Translations under genes and position numbers: made by a program | Origin: an uncultured Lachnospiraceae bacterium | GTDB lineage: Bacteria; Bacillota; Clostridia; Lachnospirales; Lachnospiraceae | Length of the DNA stretch: 64,000 nucleotides | Assembly: GCA_945868435.1 (NCBI GenBank) | Contig: CAMBLG010000001.1 | Span: forward strand, 310,001-374,000 | Direction of reading: 5' to 3' | The notes under the pieces: generated by a model | The model's database searches: none | What the model was told of the DNA's origin: nothing | Seen by the model: only the letters and a program-made list of their open reading frames with translations | Shown here: positions 1 through 9,706 of the stretch, piece after piece | How positions within the stretch are numbered: the stretch's first letter is position 1 | Layout of the letters: every line of letters begins with the position of its first letter

Positions 1-2
1 AA

Positions 3-1559
3 ATGCAGTTGGAGGGAACTTTGGCTAATGCATATATTGTATCCTGTGGGAAGGATCATATCCTTGTTCATTATCAGGGAATGGATTATACATTTTCGGG
101 CACATTGGAAACGGACTATACCGGTGTGGCGGATCTGGAAGTAGCGCATGGGCAGATTCAGTGCGTTTATGCCAAGGTATCCGGAATAGAGGGGATGTTG
201 AATCGCTATACCGAGGAGATTGTTCAGGTAAGTGGATATGGGGAGCTGTCCTATGACGGAGAACTGCCGGTATATGTTCTGCAGAATGAGTCTTTTGTGG
301 GGGAGAAGAAGCTGTCGGATCTGGTGATCGGAGCATCTGATGTGCGTCTTGTGGTTGCGGAAGGAAAAGCCTGTGCGCTGATCCAGTATCGGCAGGAAAA
401 TTTTGAAAATATTCGGGTGCTGATCAAAAATAAAGATGACATTACGTATTCCAAGCTGTATTTGACCAGTGATAAAGCCTATACTGTTGGAAGTACAAAG
501 ATAAAGGCAAAGAAGGTGACGGATATTGCCAAATTGTTGGGGGATGCAAAGGAGGGAGAGGAAGTACTTATTTCCTCCGGCCGGGGAATGCTCTATCTGT
601 GTGACAAGAAAGGAACGTATCAGACAAAAGGATATGAGGGAGATTTTCTGGTGACCCGGAAAGGGGATGGATATGTTCTGGTCAATGAACTTCCCATTGA
701 AACCTATCTGCGATATGTGCTGCCATCGGAGATGCCCACCTATTTCTCTTACGAGGCCCTGAAGGCTCAGGCGGTCTGTGCCCGAACCTTTGCCTATAAA
801 CAGATGCGTCAAAATGCATATGCGGAATATGGTGCCAATCTGGACGACAGCACTGCATATCAGGTGTATCATGCTTCTTCCACCTACGAGGTGACGGATC
901 AGGCTGTAAGGGACACGGAGGGGATAGTCATCACAAAGGATGGCGCATTGATCGATTGTTATTATTATTCCACCAGTCCGGGCTATTCCGAGAATCTGGA
1001 GGTGTGGGATACCAGGTCACCGGAGTATTTGCAGGCGGAAAACCATACGAAGGAGAAAACCATAGATTTGTCAAAAAAGAAGGCGTTTCATGCATTTATC
1101 AACAGAGAACCGGATTCCTATGATGTGAAATCGCCCTATTACCGCTGGTCTGCAACCATTTCCGCAGATCTTGGTATGGATGCGGAGTACGGAAGGCTCG
1201 AGAAGATTACAGTGAACGATCGCAGTGCTTCCGGTTATGTGTTGTCCCTCACCGTTACGTTTGAGCATGGAGAACGAACCTACGAGAAGGAAAATGAAAT
1301 ACGTTTCGCCCTTGGTAAATACGTGAAGTCGGTGACGTTGTCGGATGGAAGTACACGTTCGGTTCCGGGATCTGTTCCCAGTGCCTGTTTTGAAGTGATA
1401 AGCCAGAAGGATGGCGTGATTGAGTTGAAGGGCGGAGGCTTTGGACATGGCATCGGTATGAGCCAGTACGGCGCAGATGCTATGGGGAGCGAGGGCAAAA
1501 GCTGGCAGGAGATTATTGCTTTTTACTATAAGGATACGGAGCTTGTCAGCGCCCAATAG
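3..1559 (+). CDS. SpoIID/LytB-domain protein, probably cut at the window start
   Basis: The protein carries a SpoIID-type peptidoglycan lytic domain. It has the block ELPIETYLRYVLPSEMP near residue 230, followed by LKAQAVCARTFAYKQM, and a C-terminal GGGFGHGIGMSQYGADAMG near residue 477. In B. subtilis SpoIID is a membrane-anchored lytic transglycosylase needed for engulfment, and LytB is a related amidase enhancer. No signal peptide or membrane segment is visible at the first Met, and the frame is open to the window edge, so the true start with its membrane anchor probably lies upstream. The first 200 residues are beta-rich and family-specific. Whether this is SpoIID itself or a vegetative paralogue cannot be decided from sequence alone. 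The next gene is 430 bp away and separately regulated. Confidence 0.85.
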   Translation: MQLEGTLANAYIVSCGKDHILVHYQGMDYTFSGTLETDYTGVADLEVAHGQIQCVYAKVSGIEGMLNRYTEEIVQVSGYGELSYDGELPVYVLQNESFVGEKKLSDLVIGASDVRLVVAEGKACALIQYRQENFENIRVLIKNKDDITYSKLYLTSDKAYTVGSTKIKAKKVTDIAKLLGDAKEGEEVLISSGRGMLYLCDKKGTYQTKGYEGDFLVTRKGDGYVLVNELPIETYLRYVLPSEMPTYFSYEALKAQAVCARTFAYKQMRQNAYAEYGANLDDSTAYQVYHASSTYEVTDQAVRDTEGIVITKDGALIDCYYYSTSPGYSENLEVWDTRSPEYLQAENHTKEKTIDLSKKKAFHAFINREPDSYDVKSPYYRWSATISADLGMDAEYGRLEKITVNDRSASGYVLSLTVTFEHGERTYEKENEIRFALGKYVKSVTLSDGSTRSVPGSVPSACFEVISQKDGVIELKGGGFGHGIGMSQYGADAMGSEGKSWQEIIAFYYKDTELVSAQ

Positions 1560-1600
1560 CTGCAAGAATAAAACATTCGGGAGTCTCAGTAAGAATTTGT

Positions 1601-1629
1601 TTGCAAAATAGAATGACCTGTGTTACAAT
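1601..1629 (+). promoter_or_regulatory. SigA-type promoter of the pheST T-box leader
   Basis: TTGCAA (1601-1606) and TACAAT (1624-1629) are separated by 17 bp, with TGT just before the -10 (extended -10). Transcription would start near 1636, directly ahead of the T-box leader. Confidence 0.75.
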
Positions 1630-1636
1630 AGCACAT

Positions 1637-1910
1637 GTGTAAAAAGCGTTGAATGTGTTCAGTAGTGCTCAATACACTTACAGAGAGAGGAAGTCATCGG
1701 CTGTAAGCTTCCTTAAGTTCAGGTTGAAGCGCGAATTTCCCACAGGAGCTGCACGGAGGAACCGGTGTCAGAATAAGCGGCACATCAGTAGTTCGTGACG
1801 GAGGCTGCACGTTAAGCAGAAATGAGAGTCCACAGTTGTGGGAATCAGGGTGGTAACGCGGAAAAGATTTTCGTCCCTTGCGATATTTGTCATATCGCAA
1901 GGGATTTTTT
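1637..1910 (+). promoter_or_regulatory. T-box leader of pheST
   Basis: The near-invariant T-box sequence AGGGTGGTAACGCGG occurs at 1847-1861. It is followed by a strong terminator hairpin and then the phenylalanyl-tRNA synthetase genes. In T-box leaders, uncharged cognate tRNA pairs with a specifier codon in stem I and with the T-box bulge, which favours an antiterminator and lets transcription continue. Context predicts a Phe (TTC) specifier. TTC occurs twice in plausible places (in taagttcagg and in aatttccc), but I could not fold stem I well enough to choose between them. The region fills most of the 430-bp gap between the SpoIID-type gene and pheS. Confidence 0.9.
1874..1910 (+). terminator. 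T-box regulated terminator before pheS
   Basis: A 12-bp perfect stem, TCCCTTGCGATA with TATCGCAAGGGA (1874-1885 with 1893-1904), is followed by six T residues. It lies directly after the T-box sequence, as expected for the conditional terminator of this class. Confidence 0.9.
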
Positions 1911-1989
1911 GTGTTAGAGATGCTTTGCCACCACAAGATATAGTAAAATGGTACTAATTTTGAAAGAAAAGATCGAAAAGGAGAAAACC

Positions 1990-3012
1990 ATGAAAGAAAA
2001 ATTGCAGAAAATCAGGGAAAATGCAATCGCTGAGATCGAGAATTCAGAGGGGCTTGACCGGTTAAATGAAGTCCGCACTGCGATCCTTGGCAAGAAAGGT
2101 GAGCTGACTGCTGTTTTGAAGGGAATGAAGGATGTTGCTCCGGAGGACAGACCGAAGGTAGGCCAGTGGGTAAATGAGACCCGTGAGGCAATTGAGAAAC
2201 GTCTGGCAGAAAAGTTGGAGAAGCTGGAAGCGGAAGCTCTTCGTATGCGTTATGAATCAGAGAAGCTGGATGTCACAATGCCGGCGGTGAAAAACGAGAG
2301 AGGAAATCTTCATCCGATCACTCAGGTGCGCAATCAGTTGATTGATATCTTCGGATCTATGGGCTTTGAAGTTTATGAGGGCACTGAGATTGAGACGGAT
2401 TACTATAACTTTACTGCGCTGAATACACCGCAGGATCATCCGGCCCGTGATATGCAGGATACCTTCTATCTGTCACCGGAATTTTTGCTCCGTACCCAGA
2501 CTTCCGCAGGACAGATTCATGTCATGGAGGCAAAGAAGCCGCCGATTAAGATTATTTCCCCGGGTAAGGTATTTCGTTCCGATGATGACGCAACCCACTC
2601 TCCGATGTTTACCCAGATGGAAGGTCTGGTTGTAGACAAGGGAATTACGCTCTGCGACCTGAAGGGAATGCTGGATGAGTTTGTAAAGAAGATTTTCGGA
2701 AAAGATACTACTACACGTCTTCGTCCGTCTTACTTCCCGTTCACGGAGCCGTCGGTTGAGGTGGACGTGAGCTGTTTCCAGTGTGGAGGCAAGGGCTGCA
2801 AGCTCTGTAAGGGCACAGGCTGGATCGAAGTATTAGGTGCAGGTGTTGTGAATAATAAGGTCCTGGAGGGCTGTAATATTGATACAGAGGAGTATAGTGG
2901 ATTTGCTTTCGGTATCGGTGTGGAGCGAATCGCAATGCTCAAGTACGGTATCAATAATATTAAATTGCTGTTTGAATCAGATCTGCGCGTTTTGAAGCAG
3001 ATTGACGATTAA
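1990..3012 (+). CDS. pheS: Phenylalanine--tRNA ligase alpha subunit
   Basis: Catalytic subunit of the alpha2-beta2 phenylalanyl-tRNA synthetase, which charges tRNA-Phe in the cytoplasm. The N-terminal 90 residues form the expected coiled-coil tRNA-binding arm. Class II motif 2 is visible as [19 protein letters not shown] and motif 3 as [19 protein letters not shown] Cys cluster ([12 protein letters not shown]) lies before motif 3, as in many Firmicutes PheS. The ORF track starts at 1948, but the ATG at 1990 is preceded by AAGGAG at good spacing and gives 340 residues, the usual family length. It is controlled by the T-box leader and followed 32 bp later by pheT. Confidence 0.97.
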   Translation: MKEKLQKIRENAIAEIENSEGLDRLNEVRTAILGKKGELTAVLKGMKDVAPEDRPKVGQWVNETREAIEKRLAEKLEKLEAEALRMRYESEKLDVTMPAVKNERGNLHPITQVRNQLIDIFGSMGFEVYEGTEIETDYYNFTALNTPQDHPARDMQDTFYLSPEFLLRTQTSAGQIHVMEAKKPPIKIISPGKVFRSDDDATHSPMFTQMEGLVVDKGITLCDLKGMLDEFVKKIFGKDTTTRLRPSYFPFTEPSVEVDVSCFQCGGKGCKLCKGTGWIEVLGAGVVNNKVLEGCNIDTEEYSGFAFGIGVERIAMLKYGINNIKLLFESDLRVLKQIDD

Positions 3013-3044
3013 GTAGTTCGAAACGAGAGAAAGGGAGGCTTATT

Positions 3045-5465
3045 ATGTTAGCACCGTTAAGTTGGTTAAAAGATTATGTAGATATTGATGTAACTCCGAA
3101 GGAACTGGAGGAAAAGCTGTTTTCCTGCGGTTTTGAGGTAGAGGAACTAATTGAAGTCGGCAAGGAGATTTCCAATGTCGTTGTCGGATATGTCAAAGAG
3201 TGTGAGCCGATCCCTGACACACACTTAAGTCTGTGTCAGGTGGATGCCGGGGAACACGGAACCTTTCAGATCTGCTGTGGCGCAGACAATGTCCATGCCG
3301 GTGGAAAGTATCCGCTGGCGCTGGTTGGAGCAACTGTTTATGCGACCGCAAAAGACCATGTGACCATTGAGGGCGTCATGACCATCAAGAAGGGAAAGCT
3401 TCGCGGTTATGAGTCCTTCGGAATGCTCTGTTCCGGAACTGAGCTGGGGCTGAACGAGGACCTGTATCCGGGCGCCGGCTACAACGGACTTCTGGTTCTT
3501 CCGGAGGATGCGCCGGTGGGAGCGGATGTAAAGCCTATGCTTGGTTTGGATGACTGGATCTTTGACATTGCAATTACAGCGAACCGCCCGGATTGTCAGA
3601 GTATTTACGGTATTGCCAGAGAGGTGGCGGCTGTACTTGGGAAGGAATGTAAGGAGCCGGCGCTGGATTATACCGAGACCGGTGTGAAGAAGGAGAACTT
3701 TACTGTGCGAGTGGATGCACAGGATCTGTGTCCACGCTATATTGCACACTATGTACATGATGTGGAAATCAAGGAGTCTCCGGCCTGGATGCGCCGCCGT
3801 CTGGCGCTTGTGGGAATCGGTTCCATCTCCAATGTGGTGGATATCACGAACTATGTGTTAAAGGAGCTGGGGCAGCCGATGCACGCCTTTGACTATGCGT
3901 ATCTTGAGGGAGATGCCATCCGGGTGCGCCGTGCCAATGAGGGAGAGAAAATTACGACACTGGATGAGAAAGAATTTTCTCTGGATTCTTCAAACCTTGT
4001 CATCTGTGACGGCAAAAAGCCGGTGGCTCTGGCAGGAATTATGGGTGGTCTGAACTCTGAAATTCTTGACACCACCAAAGAGGTCATGTTTGAGGCTGCA
4101 AAGTTTGCAAGAGACAATATCAGAAAGAGCTCCCGCGCATTGGGGCAGTCTTCCGATTCCAGTGCCATGTATGCAAAGGGCGTATACGAATATACAACCG
4201 TTATGGCGATGAAGCGCGCACTGCACTTGATCGAGGAGCTGGGATGCGGCAAGGTAAGCTCCACACATGTTGAGGTATCAACCGGCAATTCTTTAGAGCC
4301 GAAGGAGATGAAGGTCAGTGTAAAACGTGTCAATGGTGTGCTTGGAATTGAAGTTCCGAATGATGACATCCTGCGCATTTTGACCAATCTGAATTTTGCT
4401 CCGGAGATTCATGGAGATGAGCTTACCATTCAGGTTCCGGCCTACCGTGAGGATATGGATTCTTACCCGGATGTGGCGGAAGAAATCATCCGTATGTACG
4501 GTTATGACCATGTGGTTCCGACCTTTATGCCGACCGCAAAGGTGACACTGGGCGGATTGAATTTAAAGCAGAAGACGGAGCTCAAACTGAAAAACGCATT
4601 GTGTGCGGCAGGCGCTTACGAAGGAATCCATTATTCCTTCTTCTCACCGTCGGATCTGGATCTGTTGCGGCTGCCTGAGAACGCACCGGAGAGAAAGGCC
4701 ATTCAACTGATCAATCCGATCAATATCGATTTGTCGCTGATGCGAACAACCTTAGCACCGGAGATGCTGCATGCCATTGCAAGAAACCAGAAGAAGGGAA
4801 TTCTTTCCGGACGCATTTTCGAGCTGGGCAATATTTTCCTTCCAAAGGAATTGCCGCTGACAGAGTATCCGGATGAGAGAGAGACCCTGTGTGTCGGTGT
4901 GTTCGGTGAGAACGAGTCCTTCTATACCTTAAAGGGAATAGCAGAGACGGTTGCAGAGGCATTGGACCTTACGTTCACCTATGAGGCGTCCACCAAGACG
5001 TTTCTGCATCCGTATCAGACGGCAGAGGTGTTCTGCCAGGGAGAAAAGGTTGGATATCTCGGAAAGGTATCCTACGAGATTGCGGATGAACTGGATATGC
5101 GTGTGTCAGCCTATGTGATGGAGCTGGATCTTCGCACATTGTCTCAGTGGTATGGCAAGCCACAGGTATTTGTTCCGTTGCCAAAATTCGCAGAGGAGAA
5201 GAGAGATTTTGCCTTTGTTGTGGATAAGGACATCACCTGTGCACAGATCGAGAACGGCATTAAGGAAGCCTGCAATTATGTGACGGATGTGGAGTTGTTC
5301 GACGTGTACGAGGGCATTCAGCTTGGACCGAACAAGAAGAGCATGGCATTTTCCGTTGTATTTACGCCGAAGGATGAGGAGTTTACCGGTGAGATGGTGG
5401 AAGGCTTCGTGAAGAAGATTTTAAAGAATCTTGAGCGGACGCTTCAGATTACTCTTCGTGCGTAA
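3045..5465 (+). CDS. pheT: Phenylalanine--tRNA ligase beta subunit
   Basis: Partner subunit of PheS, 806 residues, the full length of the bacterial family. Domain order is standard: an N-terminal core, an OB-fold tRNA-binding domain (about 40-150), the B3/B4 editing domain that hydrolyses Tyr-tRNA-Phe (about 210-390), a B5 domain (about 410-480), the catalytic-like core, and a C-terminal ferredoxin-fold anticodon-binding domain (about 710-806, starting near LPKFAEEKRDFAFVVD). A strong AAAGGGAGG Shine-Dalgarno precedes the ATG. It forms an operon with pheS under the T-box and is followed 23 bp later by queA, which may be co-transcribed. Confidence 0.97.
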   Translation: MLAPLSWLKDYVDIDVTPKELEEKLFSCGFEVEELIEVGKEISNVVVGYVKECEPIPDTHLSLCQVDAGEHGTFQICCGADNVHAGGKYPLALVGATVYATAKDHVTIEGVMTIKKGKLRGYESFGMLCSGTELGLNEDLYPGAGYNGLLVLPEDAPVGADVKPMLGLDDWIFDIAITANRPDCQSIYGIAREVAAVLGKECKEPALDYTETGVKKENFTVRVDAQDLCPRYIAHYVHDVEIKESPAWMRRRLALVGIGSISNVVDITNYVLKELGQPMHAFDYAYLEGDAIRVRRANEGEKITTLDEKEFSLDSSNLVICDGKKPVALAGIMGGLNSEILDTTKEVMFEAAKFARDNIRKSSRALGQSSDSSAMYAKGVYEYTTVMAMKRALHLIEELGCGKVSSTHVEVSTGNSLEPKEMKVSVKRVNGVLGIEVPNDDILRILTNLNFAPEIHGDELTIQVPAYREDMDSYPDVAEEIIRMYGYDHVVPTFMPTAKVTLGGLNLKQKTELKLKNALCAAGAYEGIHYSFFSPSDLDLLRLPENAPERKAIQLINPINIDLSLMRTTLAPEMLHAIARNQKKGILSGRIFELGNIFLPKELPLTEYPDERETLCVGVFGENESFYTLKGIAETVAEALDLTFTYEASTKTFLHPYQTAEVFCQGEKVGYLGKVSYEIADELDMRVSAYVMELDLRTLSQWYGKPQVFVPLPKFAEEKRDFAFVVDKDITCAQIENGIKEACNYVTDVELFDVYEGIQLGPNKKSMAFSVVFTPKDEEFTGEMVEGFVKKILKNLERTLQITLRA

Positions 5466-5488
5466 TGTAATGCAGAGGTAAAGGAACT

Positions 5489-6514
5489 ATGGATGTAAAA
5501 GATTTTGATTACGAGCTTCCGGAGGAACTGATCGCCCAGGATCCTCTGGAGGATCGTTCCAGCTCCAGACTCATGGTTTTGGACCGTAAGACCGGAGACG
5601 TGGAGCACAGACATTTTCGGGATATACTGGATTATCTGAATCCGGGAGATTGTCTGGTTATCAATAACACCAAGGTTATTCCGGCCAGACTGTACGGCGC
5701 CAAGGAGGATACCCAGGCGAAGATCGAGGTTCTTCTGCTAAAGAGGAAGGAGAACGATGTCTGGGAGACTCTGGTGAAGCCCGGGAAAAAGGCAAAGCCC
5801 GGAACAAGGATTGTATTTGGAGACGGACTTCTGGTGGGGGAAGTGATCGATGTGGTCGAGGAGGGGAACCGGCTGATACAGTTCCATTATGATGGGATTT
5901 TTGAAGAGATTCTGGATCAACTGGGACAGATGCCGCTTCCACCTTATATCACGCACCAGCTTCAGGATAAAAACCGTTATCAGACTGTCTATGCGAAGTA
6001 TGATGGTTCTGCAGCGGCACCTACCGCCGGTCTGCATTTTACCAAAGAGCTGCTTTCCGCGGTAAAGGAAAAGGGTGTGGATATTGCGGAGGTGACACTT
6101 CACGTTGGTCTGGGTACTTTCCGCCCTGTAAAAGTGGAGAACGTTCTGGATCATCACATGCATTCAGAATTCTACATGGTATCTGCTGAGGCAGCGGAGA
6201 AGATTAACCATGCCAAGGAGAGCGGTCATCGGGTCATCTCGGTGGGAACCACCAGTACCCGAACACTGGAATCTGCAGCGGATGAAAGCGGAAGGCTGAA
6301 GGAGACCAGTGGCTGGACGGAGATATTCATCTATCCGGGCTATCAGTTCAAGGTCATTGATGCCCTGATTACCAATTTCCATCTGCCACAGTCAACCCTT
6401 GTTATGCTGGTATCCGCGCTGGCGGGGCGGGAGCATGTTCTGGATGCGTACAAGCTGGCCGTACAGGAGAAGTACCGCTTTTTCAGTTTTGGAGATGCTA
6501 TGCTGATAAAGTGA
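5489..6514 (+). CDS. queA: tRNA preQ1(34) S-adenosylmethionine ribosyltransferase-isomerase
   Basis: QueA transfers and isomerises the ribosyl part of SAM onto preQ1 at tRNA position 34, giving epoxyqueuosine, a late step of queuosine synthesis. The 341 residues match the family length. Recognisable blocks are [12 protein letters not shown] at the N-terminus, [27 protein letters not shown] in the middle, [11 protein letters not shown], and [20 protein letters not shown] near the C-terminus. It sits 23 bp after pheT, so both genes bear on tRNA function. No terminator is seen between them. The downstream PilZ gene has its own promoter. Confidence 0.96.
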   Translation: MDVKDFDYELPEELIAQDPLEDRSSSRLMVLDRKTGDVEHRHFRDILDYLNPGDCLVINNTKVIPARLYGAKEDTQAKIEVLLLKRKENDVWETLVKPGKKAKPGTRIVFGDGLLVGEVIDVVEEGNRLIQFHYDGIFEEILDQLGQMPLPPYITHQLQDKNRYQTVYAKYDGSAAAPTAGLHFTKELLSAVKEKGVDIAEVTLHVGLGTFRPVKVENVLDHHMHSEFYMVSAEAAEKINHAKESGHRVISVGTTSTRTLESAADESGRLKETSGWTEIFIYPGYQFKVIDALITNFHLPQSTLVMLVSALAGREHVLDAYKLAVQEKYRFFSFGDAMLIK

Positions 6515-6522
6515 TTTTGCTC

Positions 6523-6551
6523 TTGTAAAAATGTGTAAATTATATTAGAAT
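6523..6551 (+). promoter_or_regulatory. SigA-type promoter of the PilZ gene
   Basis: TTGTAA (6523-6528), a 17-bp spacer and TAGAAT (6546-6551). The predicted start near 6558 rules out the GTG at 6557 as an efficient start codon and supports the ATG at 6599. Confidence 0.65.
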
Positions 6552-6598
6552 AAAATGTGTATTTGACTATGGACACTTGTAGAGAGGGTAGTAAGGAC

Positions 6599-6940
6599 AT
6601 GGAAGAAAAAAGAAAGCATAAAAGACTGGATCTGGATGTGAACGTACAGTTAGAGCGCCTGGATGAAGAGGGCGTAACCACTCTGAAGTATGTACATGTG
6701 GATGTGACCGATATCTCAAGAAGCGGAATCGGTTTTAACTGTCAGAAAGAACTGGCAATCGGTACATACTACGATACCAAGATTCAGATCTGGACCAAGG
6801 AAATCGTTGATGCAGTTGTCGAGATCGTCCGTTCGGAGGATGATGGTAAGGGCGGCTACCACTACGGCGCAATCTTTATCGGTATGACGGATACGGATGC
6901 TTTGAAGATTGACATTTATCAGATCTTCAACGATTTATAA
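6599..6940 (+). CDS. PilZ-domain protein, probable c-di-GMP binder
   Basis: A stand-alone PilZ domain of 113 residues. The first arginine motif appears as EEKRKHKRLDL (RxxxR-like) and the second as VDVTDISRSGIGF (DxSxxG-like: D-I-S-R-S-G). These are the residues that bind cyclic di-GMP in characterised PilZ proteins. No other domain is attached, so it probably acts as an adaptor; the target is unknown. I chose the ATG at 6599 because AGAGAGGG lies 10 bp upstream and the promoter would initiate at about 6558. It is a single-gene unit flanked by its own promoter and a strong terminator. Confidence 0.85.
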   Translation: MEEKRKHKRLDLDVNVQLERLDEEGVTTLKYVHVDVTDISRSGIGFNCQKELAIGTYYDTKIQIWTKEIVDAVVEIVRSEDDGKGGYHYGAIFIGMTDTDALKIDIYQIFNDL

Positions 6941-6969
6941 AGTAAGAGCTGAATAGTTACAAGTAAGAA

Positions 6970-6998
6970 GGGGTTGCAAAAGCAACCCCATATTTTTG
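6970..6998 (+). terminator. Rho-independent terminator after the PilZ gene
   Basis: Perfect 8-bp stem GGGGTTGC-AAAA-GCAACCCC (6970-6989) followed by a T-rich tract (atatttttgtttt). Confidence 0.9.
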
Positions 6999-7032
6999 TT
7001 TTCGATTTATATTTTTGAAAGGCAAGACAGCT

Positions 7033-8352
7033 ATGGAACAGACAAAGTATACAGTAAAGCAGGCAAAGCATCGCCCGATCGAGGTGTGTGTGCCGGGCTC
7101 CAAGAGCATTACAAACCGTGCGCTTTTGATTGCGGCACTATGTGAGGGGTGCAGTGTGTTGCACGGAGTCCTTTTTTCGGATGACAGCAGGCATTTTATC
7201 CAGGCACTTAAGGATTTGGGATTTGCGGTAGAAGTGGACGAGGAGAAGGCCATTGTCGCAATCACCGGACATGGTGGAGCTGTTCCGGCTGCTTCACATG
7301 GAGAACGATCGGGAGCTGACGAGGTGGATGCGCTGGTAGATGTGGGAAGTGCGGGAACCGCGGCCCGCTTTCTTTCCGCCTTCCTGGGACTGTCCAGAGG
7401 GCGTTTTCATATGACTTCCTCAGAACAGATGAAAAAGCGTCCGATGGAGGAACTGCTTAGGGCCCTGACGGAGCTTGGGGCTGAGATTACCTATGAACAG
7501 GAGCTGTATCATTTCCCGTTTGTCATCGGCAATACAGGGACGCAAGGATGTAAGGAGATTACCATCGATATTGACAAGAGTAGTCAGTTTTTGAGTGCGT
7601 TGCTGATTTCTTCCGTGTTGTTTGATGAGGATTTTGTCATTCATGTGGTGGGAGAGCATGGCATGGCTTATGTAGATATGACCATTGCTATGATGGCGCA
7701 GTTCGGTGTGACGGTTAAGCGTCTGGACGACCGTACATTTTGTATTCCGAAAGAGGCAACCTATACTGCAAGAGAGTATCAGATCGAGCCGGATGTGTCC
7801 GCAGCGGCATATTTTTATGCCATGTGTCCGGTGCTTCATGTGAGTACCAAGGTAGCACACGTGCATTGGGAGTGTCTGCAGGGGGATATCGCCTTTTTAC
7901 ATGTGCTGGAGCAGATGGGATGCACGACGGAGGAGGAGCCGGATGGTATCCGCATGAATCCGCCAGCGGCTGTTCTGCAGGGCGGAACCTTTGATCTGTC
8001 CGCTTTTTCAGATCAGGCATTGACACTGGCGGCCATCGGCTGTTTTGCAGATAATGATGTCACCATTACCCATATTGGTCATATCCGTTATCAGGAATGT
8101 GACCGACTGAATGCGATTACAGAGAATCTTACAAGATTGGGGATTGCCTGTGAGGGGACGGATACTTCGGTGACCATCCATCCGGGGCGGCCGCAGGGGT
8201 GTGAGATCCTGACCTATGAGGATCATCGCGTGGCCATGTCCTTTGCAATTCCGGGGCTGGTGACAGAGGGCGTGATAATTGAGAATCCGATGTGCTGCCG
8301 TAAGACCTTTGAGCATTATTTTGATGTGCTGGAAGAATATATATGCAGTTAG
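7033..8352 (+). CDS. aroA: 3-phosphoshikimate 1-carboxyvinyltransferase (EPSP synthase)
   Basis: Sixth step of the shikimate pathway: transfer of the enolpyruvyl group of PEP to shikimate 3-phosphate. Family blocks are GSKSITNRALLIAALCEG at the N-terminus, DVGSAGTAARFLSAFL, the central DIDKSSQFLSALL, ECDRLNAITENLTRLGI, and EDHRVAMSFA near the C-terminus. The sequence DVGSAGTAARF replaces the GNAGT of class I enzymes, which suggests a divergent enzyme group; herbicide sensitivity cannot be judged. The ORF track starts at a TTG (7015), but the ATG at 7033 has AAAGG 10 bp upstream and gives 439 residues. Convergent tyrA lies just downstream, so two aromatic amino acid genes face each other. Confidence 0.95.
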   Translation: MEQTKYTVKQAKHRPIEVCVPGSKSITNRALLIAALCEGCSVLHGVLFSDDSRHFIQALKDLGFAVEVDEEKAIVAITGHGGAVPAASHGERSGADEVDALVDVGSAGTAARFLSAFLGLSRGRFHMTSSEQMKKRPMEELLRALTELGAEITYEQELYHFPFVIGNTGTQGCKEITIDIDKSSQFLSALLISSVLFDEDFVIHVVGEHGMAYVDMTIAMMAQFGVTVKRLDDRTFCIPKEATYTAREYQIEPDVSAAAYFYAMCPVLHVSTKVAHVHWECLQGDIAFLHVLEQMGCTTEEEPDGIRMNPPAAVLQGGTFDLSAFSDQALTLAAIGCFADNDVTITHIGHIRYQECDRLNAITENLTRLGIACEGTDTSVTIHPGRPQGCEILTYEDHRVAMSFAIPGLVTEGVIIENPMCCRKTFEHYFDVLEEYICS

Positions 8353-8353
8353 C

Positions 8354-8393
8354 AAAAAAGCGCTAAAGCCGTTTCGGGCCTTAGCGCTTTTTT
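8354..8393. terminator. Bidirectional terminator between aroA and tyrA
   Basis: The stem pairs AAAAAAGCGCTAA with TTAGCGCTTTTTT across a short GC-rich inner stem (agcc..ggc). The A-run on one side and T-run on the other let it work for both convergent genes. The tyrA stop codon lies inside the right arm. Confidence 0.9.
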
Positions 8394-9489
8394 AACGTTG
8401 GTGTATATTGTAGTTCTTTTTTTGCAAAAGCTCCATGGCTTGTGTAAGACTATCATCGTCATAGAATTCAATGCGCAGAACACCGGCTTCAAATTCACGG
8501 TTATGAATGATGCCGATATTTTTGATGCTGATATTCTGTGTCGCCAGCATGGTGGCAATGGTGGCAATTCCGCCGGCTTCATCTATCAGATCCACATACA
8601 GTTCATAATGGCGATCCGGAGATTTGACACTGGGGAGTGTCATGGAGTCTCTGTAATCCTTGGCACTCTGAAAATACGTAAGCAATGCCTGCTCATCGGA
8701 GCCGTCGATGTAAGTCTTCAGTTCCTGCAACTGATTGATATACTTGTCCATAAGAAGCAGAATCGATTCCCGGTTGGAAGAGCATATATTCTGCCACATA
8801 ACAGGAGAGGAGGAAGCAATCCTCGTGATGTCTTTAAAGCCTCCGGCTGCAATTGTCTTCATGGTTTCCTTATTGTCATCGATCTGGCGGACCAGGTTGA
8901 CAAGAGAGTATGCGATCATGTGTGGCAGATGGCTGATTGCTCCCGTGGAAAAATCATGGGTTTTGTAATCGAGTATCAGTGGGATTGCTCCCAGTGAGAG
9001 TACGAAATCGCGAAAACTGTCCACATCTGCCTGGGGTGTTGTGGTAGTCGGGGTGATGATGTAGTAAGCGTTTTCCAATAAGGTCTCACTTGCACTTAAG
9101 ATTCCGGTCTTTTCGGAACCGGTCATGGGATGCCCGCCGATGAAATTGTTCTCCAGACCCAGACGGATCACTTCCTCATGGATTTCAGTCTTGGTGCTTC
9201 CGACATCGGTGATGTAACAGTCATCCCTTATGATGTCCTTTAACTGTCTTAAGTAGTCAATATTGCGCTGTACAGGAGCGCACAGAAAAATGCAGTCGCA
9301 GTCGCTGAACGCATCCAGAGAAAGCAGAGTATGATTGACAATCAGTCCCTCACGATATGCTTCCTCGATGGTTTCTTTATGGTGTGCGGTAGCATAAATT
9401 CGGATACCCGGATCGTTTGCTTTCAGCTTCTTGGCAATGGAACCGCCGATCAGTCCCAGACCGATAAAGCCTACGGTATGAAAAGTCAT
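8392..9489 (-). CDS. tyrA: Prephenate dehydrogenase with ACT domain
   Basis: Oxidative decarboxylation of prephenate to 4-hydroxyphenylpyruvate, the committed step of tyrosine synthesis. The N-terminal Rossmann motif is GFIGLGLIGGSIAKKL. The helical dimerisation domain follows, with GGHPMTGSEKTG and the substrate-site block GAISHLPHMIAYSLV. Residues from about 295 to the end form an ACT domain (LIDEAGGIATIATMLATQNI), a likely site of tyrosine feedback. The length of 365 residues fits the Firmicutes form. GAGGAAGGAA lies just upstream of the ATG. It is transcribed alone from its own promoter and is convergent with aroA. Confidence 0.95.
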   Translation of the reverse strand: MTFHTVGFIGLGLIGGSIAKKLKANDPGIRIYATAHHKETIEEAYREGLIVNHTLLSLDAFSDCDCIFLCAPVQRNIDYLRQLKDIIRDDCYITDVGSTKTEIHEEVIRLGLENNFIGGHPMTGSEKTGILSASETLLENAYYIITPTTTTPQADVDSFRDFVLSLGAIPLILDYKTHDFSTGAISHLPHMIAYSLVNLVRQIDDNKETMKTIAAGGFKDITRIASSSPVMWQNICSSNRESILLLMDKYINQLQELKTYIDGSDEQALLTYFQSAKDYRDSMTLPSVKSPDRHYELYVDLIDEAGGIATIATMLATQNISIKNIGIIHNREFEAGVLRIEFYDDDSLTQAMELLQKKNYNIHQR

Positions 9490-9520
9490 AGTAAAATTCC
9501 TTCCTCAGTGTGATACTTCT

Positions 9521-9548
9521 ATTGTACTATAATCTGCGATTTCGTCAA
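9521..9548 (-). promoter_or_regulatory. SigA-type promoter of tyrA
   Basis: On the minus strand TTGACG (9548-9543) and TACAAT (9526-9521) are separated by 16 bp. The distance to the ribosome binding site is about 20 bp. Confidence 0.75.
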
Positions 9549-9706
9549 CACGTTTGTGCGTTGAAGTATTGAACTAAATGGCGGTATAAAGAAACTTGAT
9601 AGGTATGCATTTTTATAAAAGTATGTTATCCTAATATAAAAGCTGTGTAGCCGGATAGGTTATTTATACAGCATAAAATGAAAAAATCGAATTGGAAGCT
9701 GAAGCT

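Noticed and set aside
1694-1936. 80-residue minus strand ORF in the T-box leader
   Set aside because: It lies wholly inside a recognised regulatory RNA and has no other support.
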